DNA from: Ciona savignyi
Taxonomy: Eukaryota; Chordata; Ascidiacea; Phlebobranchia; Cionidae
Assembly (NCBI GenBank): GCA_000149265.1
Contig: CH003313.1
Span: 1,275,756-1,339,755 of the forward strand
Direction of reading: 5' to 3'
DNA: 64,000 nt
The stretch's first letter is position 1; each line of letters begins with the position of its first letter. The translations under genes and the position numbers were made by a program. The notes under the pieces were generated by a model, which ran no database searches, was not told the DNA's origin, and saw nothing but the letters and a program-made list of their open reading frames with translations. Below are positions 34,999 to 46,900 of the stretch, one piece after another.

Positions 34999-37900
34999 AT
35001 GAAGCAGTTCAAGCTTAAGATTCACCCACCTAGTTATAGCGGTAAGTGTCGAAAAGTTTTATGATTCTGCCATGGGTGTAATAATATTTTTAGTATGGCT
35101 GGTTGGGTGCATCAAACTAATCACTACAGGAAAGCTTGGAGTGCTTGGATCGAGCGCTTGGAACTTTAACTCTAACACTCCAAGCGATCCTGTAGTAATT
35201 AGAGGTACTGCTTAATCAAAAGAGTATCAGCAGTCTGCAGAAAAAATATACCGAAATTATAAAACCTATGTGCATTCTGCACAGGTTGATCTAAATATCA
35301 AGTTTAACCATTGTAGACAGTATACCAATCGAAAAACAAGGTAATGTGAGGAAAAGAAGGAAAAATTAAAGAAGAATAACATGGAAAATACTAAAAAGTA
35401 AAATTGCGACACTGACCTCTAACATTTGCCTGAACTTCATTAAATTTGCAGTTTTCCTCTTTTCCCTTTTAGAATTGTGATAGAGTAACAATTCAATTTA
35501 TCAACTACTTTATATTCCTAGATGAATTGTTGATTTTCAACTCTTCAGACCTACCAGAAGTGAACATATTTGATTTATTAAAAATATACCACTGTGACAG
35601 CTCTCCTACAGACTCTGTCCTCGTTCAGGTGATTATTTGATTGTCAAGTTGACCTGCTAGTGTTCTCACAAATGCTAAAATGCCTTGCAAATGTTGTATT
35701 GTTTAAAATATGAAGCCTGGTAGTGGTAACAATTAACATATGTCTACTTTGCATGGTATGCTCAATAGTAGTGTGCTTAGATAATACAGTCTTGAAATGT
35801 TGCTTTTTCTATACAACACCCTGCAATAGCCCCAATAAGCTGAATGTGGAAATATGGTATTTTGACGATCTCACCATGACATAATACCTACGTCTTTCCC
35901 ACCCCGATCCTCAACATAAGTGCCATTATCTTATCCAAAGTAAAACATTTTAGAACAACTTTGGTTATGATTAGTTTTGTGTGGATTTTTACAACTTTGG
36001 TTATGATTAGTTTTGTGTGGATTTTTACAACTTTGGTTATGATTAGTTTTGTGTGGATTTTTACAACTTTGGTTATGATTAGTTTTGTGTGGATTTTTAC
36101 AACTTTGGTTATGATTAGTTTTGTGTGGATTGTACTACATTATTAACCAATTGAATGTTTTCTAGGTCAACTCGCTGAAGCACGGAGATCTCCCGAAAGA
36201 TACGATCAGTGTCGAGAGTTCGTTGGCACAAAGTTTTGGACTCGTTGTGTTTCGCGATGTCTTTGTTCTTAAAACAGAACCAGAGGTTAAGATACTTGTT
36301 TTTAAACATGCGTATATAGCAATAATCCTTGATATTATTTCACTGATTAGTTCGCTTATTAAAAATATAGAAAAATAAACCTAGGGATCATGTGGTAAAA
36401 TCTAAAATCAACTTATGAACTAACAGTTTGAAATTAGTGGCTAATTTTATAAAATCGTGGTGTTCTATTCTCTTTGTGTTAACTACAATAAATAGGTTTT
36501 AGGATTACAGTCTAGCCTTAATCGTGAAATATTTTCTGTCTTTAATAAAGCACTATGTTATTCTTAAAAGTTATGTTTTTTTAAATACGGTATTATTTTA
36601 ATTTTAAGTTAAGGTTGTGATATATTCTTAATTCTGTATTTATTTTGTATGCACCCGCAGTGGTACACTATATTAACTATTCTTTCGGCTCATGTCGATG
36701 CAACATGCTTCCATGACAGCTAATCTGCAATAAAATGTAGCATTTCATGTGCAGGATGAGGCAATCGACTTGTTTGAGGTGTCGTTCAAGGACCAGTACA
36801 TCAGCAGGAGTGATATGTGGAGAATGAAGAAGCATCTGCTCAACAAGTGTGTCTACATCGATCAGTATGTGGAGTATTGCGGCATCAGGGCCCAGGTCAG
36901 TCCCTTTTTATGGAAATTTAAATTATTATGTTCAACTTTACAGCATTGCGCTGATCGGGCAGTTTATAGTGAGAAATACAGAATATTTTAATGGTTTGCC
37001 AACTCATATGGTGAAGTCAACCAATGGTCTAAATCTTTGTGCTCAATTATGTGAAATCTCTAAGACCAAACAAGCCTTTTACACTGTTTTTATGGTTCCA
37101 CTACATTACTCCTGCATGCCCTTGTAATTTGTTTTGTGATTACTGTTTTGTAGTGTGTCGCCTTTTAAACGAAGAATTGCAGATACATGGCATTGCATGA
37201 ACCCAGTAGAATAATTGCTTCTATTAAATTAGAAGAAACATGAATACACAACACACTGCAATATCTCCGGTAACCCGCAAAGCTATGCGGACAGATTTTT
37301 CACTGTGAAAAAAAAACAATATTAAAATACAATTTCTCCAAAAATAAAACACAGGTAAGTGAGCTGTGGGCGAATAGTACAAGAGTGAGATGTGGTTACA
37401 TCAACGACGGCGCAAACCTTGTTTTGCGATCGTACACCGCTGAGGTCTACGTCTTCATTCAAATGAGCTCAGAAATGTGGGAATACGACGCATACGGATA
37501 CTTGCAGTTTGAAAGAGCTGTCAGCTTTTTAAAAGTGGGTTGATGAGTCGGTATATTTCTTTTTCAAATGATTTGTTTTCGTACAATGGCTGTTTATCAA
37601 TTATTTTGGTCATGTTTGACGTTTTACTGTATTACAACTAGAGAACGGATTAGTAATCTATTAGACTCTAACTGTGTTTATTTTTCAACTTTTGGTAGAT
37701 TAGTGAGTCGCTTTTTAACCGAAAGTTTGCAAGTTCGATACTGGTCACTAGCTAGTCAGTTTGTGTCTTGGGCACTTAACGAACATTGCCTAAAAGTGGA
37801 TTAATGGGTTCTTCTAAATTAAACGCACTGCAATAGCTCCCTTAAATCCCCTGGTTTTCCCATTCACAGGAATAAACATGTGTATCCTATCTTAACTGAG

Positions 37901-40900
37901 TTCATAATATTTAACAAAAACCTTTTTAATGAATTTGGGACAATGGCAGTCGTTATAACACAGGTAATTTATAACAATTTAGTCATTACCACAGTCCATA
38001 TAAATTTACTGTGTCAATGGCGTTTAAGTTCATTTTTACCTTGCAAAAAGTTGGCTGGGTGGAGATCGAATTCTAAAATTCCAAACTCTCCATTTTATGA
38101 TTATCAACTTTAACGCAGGCTTTGTTTACCAAATGGAAACAGAAGAAATGTTGCCACGAGCTCACATTGGTGTTATTCTCGAGGTAATTCTGGTTTTAGA
38201 TGTGAGATTTGAATACTTGACCGTGGAAAAGTTCTATGTTTATACAAACTGTATTTTATTGTAACCATTTCCAAAAATAGTTCGCTTTTAAGGACACTTG
38301 GGTGACCGGAGACTGATTTAAACCATGCAACCTTTGACTGCCCGTTTATTGCTTCGCCATGCGGATAATATCTCAGGAGTGTTAACAGCGGTTATCACAG
38401 GACGCTGTACAAAACCCAAGATGTTGGGGATTTCCCTGAACACCTCCGTGATAGTTTGCGGCGAAACTACCGCAATCAGCTTTACATGGATTTCTATAAA
38501 TGTGTGGTGCAGACTGAGCGGTTGGAAGATTGCACGACGCTGATCACCACACTGAACCAGTTGTTCAACCGTACGTTGGAAGTTTTATCTTTCGCATTTC
38601 TGAAACAAAATCTACCACTGATTATACCTGCATAAATTACTTTTATTACAATATTGAGGTTTAAAACATAGGCTAATTATTAATGTTAAAAACATGGGAA
38701 GATTAACAGAATACCTCATATCCACAGTCAGCTTTTTGGAGCGGATTAGAACGGGTGCCTCTAATTACTACAGGATTGCTAATCCTAACCCTCTAAGCAA
38801 CTCAATTGATCCAAGCACTCCTGTAGTAATTAGAGATACTGGATTAAAACATATTTATTAGGGATCTCATATTTATGGCGGGTGGAAAATGAAAAAAAAT
38901 GTGATATAATTCCACCGTTAGTCTAGGGGATAATGAGGGCTCATGACCAAAATGTTGACTTCCATCTTTTTGATCATTTATCTCTTTCAGCTAGATAGTT
39001 GCCTTGATTTACTGGATTCAAATTAAAAAAAAATATAAAGTATAAATGACACTGCAAATTAAGCCCCAACACCCTCCGATAACCAATCATACAACAACGG
39101 TAGCTGTTCCAGGTTTAAATTGAATGATGTACTAAAAATCTTTATTAGAATAATTGTCAGAAACAGTGTGTTGATTTAGTTATGTTTGGAAAAGGTAATC
39201 AACAAATTTCTCCTTCATTGGGTTCTATCCAATAAATAAATCAAAGACTGAAATAACATCAAAATACAACATGCTGCAATGTTTCCAACAACCCTGCTAT
39301 GAGCAAGAGGATCTAAAAATTAGTCTTGTTTTGTGACACTCGAATGGGAAAACATTATAACATTATAATTTATAATTATGTTTTAATGACATTATAATTT
39401 ATAATATGCTATAATGACACTCGTATAACACTTACCTTAAGGGGTAAAGAAAATAATAGTATCTATTCTATCAGAGAAGAGAACTTGTATTAGATAACCC
39501 CAACCTGATGCAAATACAGGGTACGTGCAGGTGACGAAGTTGCCGGGTTGTCCAGACGGACGAAACTCGAGCTCAGCTGAAGGCAACTTCCTGGAAGCGA
39601 TTAACTTGTCAATGAATGTGTTTGAACAGCATTGCATTGATCGGAACTTTGACCGTACGGGACAAATAGTGGTTTGCATTACACCAGGTGGGGTTGGTTG
39701 CATGTTGCACTCTGTCACCAAGTATTTGAAAAATGTTGAAAAAGAAAAGAACCAATTACTAGTTACTACTTCTAGCACAATGTTACAATCAATATGTAAG
39801 AAGGTTTAAAGAATGTCGGAACCAATTATAAATATCTTTTTAAATACAAAATGAAGTAGGAGGTGATTGCAATTGATTTGAGTTCAACCACTCATGCTTA
39901 GGAGCACCATGTATGGATCTGACATGAGCTATTAACAAGCCTTTAAACACTAAACATTATTGTGTCTTTTAAGTTATATTAAAGGGAATGATCATGATGA
40001 AGGTGTTGGTGTGTTCGACGTGGATCGGAAGTTGGCGATACTTACGAAGGAACGGATGATTGACAACGGGATCGGAAGTGACTTGATTTGTCTCGGCCAG
40101 CAACCGCTACACGCTGTACCACTCTTCAAGTTCCACCAAAGCAACCACAGGTCCCATCCACCCCCTGTCACCCCCGATGCCTACCTAACTTCTTGTATCA
40201 CAGTAGCAAGAGTGGGGAATCCCTAGCTCGCCAAAGCTCACAAGACTTCCACATCCCACACTGGATCAACCACAGCTTCTACACATTCAACCCATTCCCA
40301 GACAAAGGTAACATTGACGCTTTTTGATTTTAAGTACAGGATACCATGTCAGCTGTTGAATGTGTGTAATAAGTAAGATTACCTTATGCACAGTCTGGTT
40401 TTTAAAGTTCTTTTTGTTTAATATTAGTTCATTTAACGATCTATTCGTATTTACTGGGTGGTGGCAACAACTGTGAAATGTCCTCATCAACATCGTGCAG
40501 ATGTACGGAATTAAAATCCAAAACCTGTTTGACCATGTTTGTCTCCAACTGAAAATATGAATTGTACCCCCAGGAACAACCAACATCAACTATATTCCCC
40601 GCATACGATGTCCCGGTGCAGATATTGTGAGGAAGAAACCCACATTGGGGCCCATGTTTGGGGTGAAGCTTGCTGGAACTGAGTTACCATCGCTGCAACA
40701 TGTCGACTACAATGAATTTGATAAGCAGGTGTGTGGTGTTGTGCATGGTTATTTATTCGGTGGTTTATTTAGGTCATCTGAGAATTAAAGTTTAGTTTAT
40801 AACTTGCCAATTATGTGGTTGAATATTCATAAATTACCTCTAGTGCAGAACAGATATGGACGACTTAGACTATTTAGATGTTTTGGTCATGTTTCAAATA

Positions 40901-43900
40901 TGCATGAATCAAATTCTTGATAAGTTCTGCCGTGTCTTTTTAAACTTTGTAGAATTACGCCAAAACTTTCCATCTGTATTTGTTGGAGTCTGTTGTGTGA
41001 AAATAACCAAACGATATGTTAAGATACAGTTCAACATTATCATGTCATGTCAAAAGCTTTACAAAACAGTCCAGTTACTTTTATTAATTATGAATAAAGT
41101 AAAATAACCAAACATCTTCAAAGTATATTGCTAGATTTGTGTTTACAATGAGTTGTTTGTTAAAGGTATTTAAGTACCAACGTCCCCTGGTTAAACGACA
41201 TGATATGAACGAACCCATCACCCCCATGCACTTCAATGAGCCCTACAAGACATCCGAGAATCTAGAGGTAAACTTACATTGTTTCTATGGTTTTAATGTG
41301 GTCGGTATATTCATAGTTATAGAACAGGGTGGGTTACTCAGTTTCCAAATGAATGGAGCATAGGATTATACTATAATGAAGTAAATCATCAGATAACTTG
41401 TGTCATAGGTTACTTTAGCAGTGTATACTATTTCAGCGTATTTGCTCTATAACCTCTTCTTGATCCATTTATATTTAGTGGAATAAAGAAAATTGTTTTG
41501 TTTAGTATATAATAAAGATCTTACTTTGGTAAATAACTGGTTACACATTTGCCATCGACCAAACATGTTACAAATACCAAGATCCAATTCCACCAGAATC
41601 GTGCTGACGATGAAGAGCCGACATACCGACCTCCCACGAGACCCATGCACATCCCTATTCCTCGGCGGCTGACGACCAGTTATGGCACTGCCAGCTCTCT
41701 GGGTTCCCACATGGTACATCGTCCACCGTATAACCAGGTAAAATTAAGTGTGGACTTAAAACCAAGTTTCTGTGTTAAATGCCATCTAGAGGTACAAAAA
41801 TTCACCATAAAATGTTTTTTCTCCTGCAATTCTTTTATAATCATGCAATTCTAAAAATTTTGTGGAAAAGGGACGAGAAATTTAACATACAATTAAAGGC
41901 TTTAAAGGCCTGGTCAAAATAACCCACAGAATCATGGGTAATTTTTATTCATTAGATGATATTTTTATGTACTTAATATAGAATATATTTTGCCATCAAT
42001 TGCATGAGTTCAATTTTAAAGCTTAAAAATCATCGTGACAAGGACAGGAAAAAGTCATGCCTGGTAGCATTCACTAGATTAGAATTGCTATTCATTAGAT
42101 GATATTTTATGCACTTAATATAGAATATATTTGAATTTTTGAGCGTGTTAATTCATTGTGTTAAAGGACGGGAGCGAATCATGTCTGGTTGTTGGGAGTG
42201 CTCATACAAGGAACAGTCACTTTAAAAAGGACGGATTGGTTGGCAACAGTCGTGCACTGTTCAACCCATTCAACCCCTCGCACATGTACGCTCGACTGAC
42301 AGCGAACCGCCGTCGGTGGGTGCATACCTACCCACGGGGGCCGCAGGGGGAGGCACTGGTGCTGCACCACCAGCACTCCAAGCATGCACGCAGTCGACAG
42401 ATATCGGAATCAACCGACCTCGATATTAGTCAACCATTATCTTCATTGGAATCCATGGCTTCTAAATCTGTTGGGTAGGACATTCTTTATTCATAGTCAA
42501 TATCTAATAATCTTCTGTTGGTTTAATCTGTTTCTATCCATGTTAAGTAATGCTAGTTAAGGTAACCCACCCCTGTTTTGCCATTACATTATTTTAGAGC
42601 CCCCCATAAATTTCCTTTATTACCCTTTGTTACCTTTACATAATCGCATTTTACCCTATATTCATAATAACTCCTATTTTGTACCTATATATATTAATGA
42701 TCCCATACCCCCATATAGAGCTCCCCTATTATCGCTTACACTTTCTCTATACCGTCATACAACCATAACACTTCCCCCATACAACCCCCCCATATATGCG
42801 GTAACCCCCACCCACCCAGGTTCTCAGCGCAACTCACACTCGGTATGGACGAGACATCGATGAGTAGTTCGCTCGCCAGTTCCAATAGAAGTTCGTCGAG
42901 CAATGATAACATCGATGTCAGTCTGCGCAGAGGTGCGTATCTAACGATTGTATTTGCTGCAAGAATTTCATAGTTGGTCTTATTAACAATTTAAATTGGG
43001 TTTTGGTCTTGGATATATGGAGTATATATTTTTATTGGTTTTGACTGACCATGGAAAATGCTTCTTAAGTGGTATATTGAACATTGTGGTGTTGTCTTTT
43101 TTTAGTTTATAAAGAAATTACCAAATTTTGTCAGAAGGTTGATACCACCCAGAGTATTACCACATAAATTAATTAATTCAGCCTCTCCAGGGTCATCTTC
43201 AAAATGTAGTGTTAAAATAGAGCTTGTTTAACCATACATGATGGATTACAACAAACATGGGTAACATATGGCCCGTAGGCTGGGTCGGGCAGGGAAGGAA
43301 TTTTGACCAGCCCACAAACTGTATCTAACCATACCCTGTAATTAAGATAGTGAATACTATTCATGTAATAATCCGGCCCATCAAGAACTTTATTTTCCCA
43401 CATCTGGCTCGCTGACTAGAGGCCTATCTCTGGTTTACAATGATTAATTGTTGACACTATCTAGTTAATCTTCTTCTGACATATTTTACACATTATAAGG
43501 CGCACTGTCAATAAATTGCTTTGATTGGTTTTTCCATACATAATGTGCACTGGGCTCAACGAAGCAACAATTTTACGGCTGTTTGTTTACAAAAGTATAG
43601 GTCTCGTACTGGTTTAAAGGGTAGGCAATAAAGCATAAAGAACTAACAATATGCGCACCGTATGTTAGGTGCACCGGCTAATAAGGTGCACAACCAATTT
43701 TTGAAAAAAAGATTTAAAGTGTGTTTATAATTTGTAAAATACAGTACATATGCAACATAAACTTGTAATGTTGGAATATTGTGTGTGGCAGGGGTATGTA
43801 ATATTGTGTTTGGCAGGGGTGCAGTTGAACAAACCCATATCAAGTTACGGCTTCAGCTGGTTGTGGGGGATAGCGGGTGACGTGCAGTGGACCTCACAAA

Positions 43901-46900
43901 CTAACACCGGTGAGTCATCATCAGTTGATTGAGGGTAGCTGACACATTTATCCTGGATGACACAATGAAGTGCATTATTATATAGGAATTCATTAAAATT
44001 GGGTTTCCACAGTCTGGTTAATGCAGATATTTATTTTGATGTATTTGTTATTGAAGCAAAGTTATGTGCTATTGAAAGCTGGAATGACTGCTGTGCTATT
44101 GTTATAATACACATTTCAACATCTTAACACATCCTTCTCTTGCACTTTTCATTTGCCTTCATAAATAGCTGTACTTTGATTTGGTGTTTTCGTTTACCGT
44201 AAAACGCGTTTTTTGGGTAACATTGGATAATATTTAATAATCCTATTACTATGCCCTTCAATATGGCACGGTCTGATATGCATAATAACATGCTAGCTCG
44301 CATGTTGATTTAAACACGTCATGTTCTCCACAGGTTTAGATTGGAAGTCACTCAAGTGTCCAGCGTGTCTCCCGATCACCACAGACTACGCGCCAAGCGA
44401 TGTTGAGTTGCAGGACAATTATATCAAGCAATCGTACGATGTTGTGCCTGATGATCCTGGCTATGATAGTCCGTATGTCTTGTATTCATACCAAGAGCGC
44501 TTTCTGTATTTCCATTTTTTTTTGATGTTGTAAAACAGTTTTAAATTATATAAATCTTGTTGTGGAATCGACCACCTATTGATATTGACTCTCTATTATC
44601 TGGAATTTTGGAATGTTTGATTTTGTGAAACTCTTTAGCGATTTCCGTTATGTTAACCCTTCTTAAGCAAGAGTTTGTGTCTTCCTAGAACTGAAGATAA
44701 AACAAGTGAGAGAGGCTCCTGTGAGGATATTCCTTGAGTTAATCAACCAGAGATTGTGCCATGGATACCAAATCATCAAACAAACCAGACGAAAGCGAAA
44801 CCACAACAGCACAGGCAGTTCCTTTACGGTTGTCAGCCCTAATATGAGTGAAGGGTCGTACCGGTCATTCCTGACAGGGTGCAGCCCACTAACTGAACGT
44901 ACGTCATATACCCCTGTTACTCTTTACTAACCAGCTCCTTTTTCTAAGTTTTTTTACGCCGAGTACTCCTTAACTCAGATTTTTCGTCAGAAAGATTGAT
45001 ACCACTGACTGATGTGGTCACCAATGTTGGGTTAAAGTTGATTTGGGTCACTAATGTTGTGTAAAGGTTAACTTGGGTCACCAATGTTGGGTTAAAGTTG
45101 ACTTGGGTCACCAATGTTGGGTTAAAGTTGACTTGGGTCACCATCAATCCGATTCCTCTAACTTATGAAACTACCCATCCACCCACCCACAATCATGCAA
45201 ACCAACTCATTTTACTTAACTGTTCAACCCTATTTAGCAATAATCCCCCCACCGTCTTAACTTCGGAAGGATACCCAACCCTGTACCACCAAGCTAACAC
45301 CCCTATCACAGTGCCTACTGACTCATACATGCTGAGTCATGGTCGGCAGTACCACCACCTGCGACTCTCCAAAGACCAGGATAAGATCGAGGTCAAAATC
45401 TTCAAACCAAAGTAAGATTTTCTCCCCGCACATGCAAAGTACAAACCCCATGATTGACAGGCACCCCTTCTCCACCGTTACCCTCCCATACACATACATG
45501 CTGTGGCCGAAGACCCGGGATCGATACCAGGCAGCTCAAATCGCGTTTTGCCACAACAAAGTGCAAGATTATTACTGGAACCATCTTGATGATTACGTTT
45601 GCAGTTTGGATGATAACGGCTCCCTAATTGCGAAGGTTCGCAGGAAATTAATTATACTTGCTGTATTGGTACCAGTGGTTAAATTTCTTTCACCAGAATG
45701 TCCAGCAGAGGTGGCAATCCGACTTTGTGATCATCCCAAGTCCATTGAAGCGGTTGAATTTAATCAAGTCGTTGCGCAAACATAACAACTTCAACTTCGA
45801 TGTGTTCAACGACTGCGGATGTGAACGGTAGGTACCTGTGCTCGCTGTCGATTCTCTCACACAGTGTTCTGTGGTTCAGGAGTCACGAGGTGGAATGTGC
45901 GGCGATGACTGATGGGTTTCTTCGCTTCCTCGACCATGTTAACAAGATACGACGGAACACGGAGCAAACATCGCGCAAATCATGGGTATTTTTCCAAAAT
46001 TTTATTCTGTTACCAGTTTTCATTTAACTTTGTGTTTCATTGCGGAAACAAAATATTAACTAGAACTATCGTATGTTACAGTTTTTTTAATTAAATGTCC
46101 CGATGATATAAAAAAAACTACAGCTATTCTGTTACCAGTTTTTTATTTAAGGTCCCGCTTCATGTTTTCATTGTGAAAACACAAAAAAATAAACTTAAGC
46201 TATTGTGCTTGTAGTTTTTATTAACCAAATGTCCCGATTATAAACAAATCAAATCAAATTATAATTGAATCAAAAATGATGCTGTTCTACAGCGAAGTTC
46301 CAACGCGTACAAATGGTGCCAATCCTCACCCACCAGTCAGCTGATCTCGTCCAATCAAACCACCCCAACCCCACCCTCCGTACCCACCTGCAGCACCCCC
46401 ACTAGTGGCCAATCCACCCCACTGCGACAAGACGAGCCACCAGCAATCAGCGAGAAGTTAATGAGAGGAGTTGATGCACAACCTGTTCCCCTGCACCTCA
46501 AGGTATCTTGTTTATCAGGCTAACTCCCCCTCAACTTCTTAAGGTTTAATACCACTGCAGAACATTACTTTAGCAGCTCAATGTTGAGTTATATATGGAT
46601 AGGTTAGGAGGATAAGATATTTATTTTTATCCCCGTGAATGGGAAAACCAAGGGGGTTAACACGTCAGATCACCTCGCGCTCACCGTCTGGTTACTGGAG
46701 CTAGTGCGGTGTGTTGTGTGGGATTGAGACGTTCCCTCAATTTTGTAGAAACCATTAATTCACGGGGTTCAGGCAATTAAGTGCTTTGCCAAAGGACACA
46801 ACTGACTAGCTCACAACCAGTTTTGTATCTGCAACCCTTCGGTTAAAAGGCGATGCACTAAACCACCAGACTAATCTGTCGGACTTTATATGTTAGAATT

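Noticed and set aside
35961..36146. Plus-strand ORF of hydrophobic 12-residue repeats
   Set aside because: It is generated by the 36-base intronic minisatellite.
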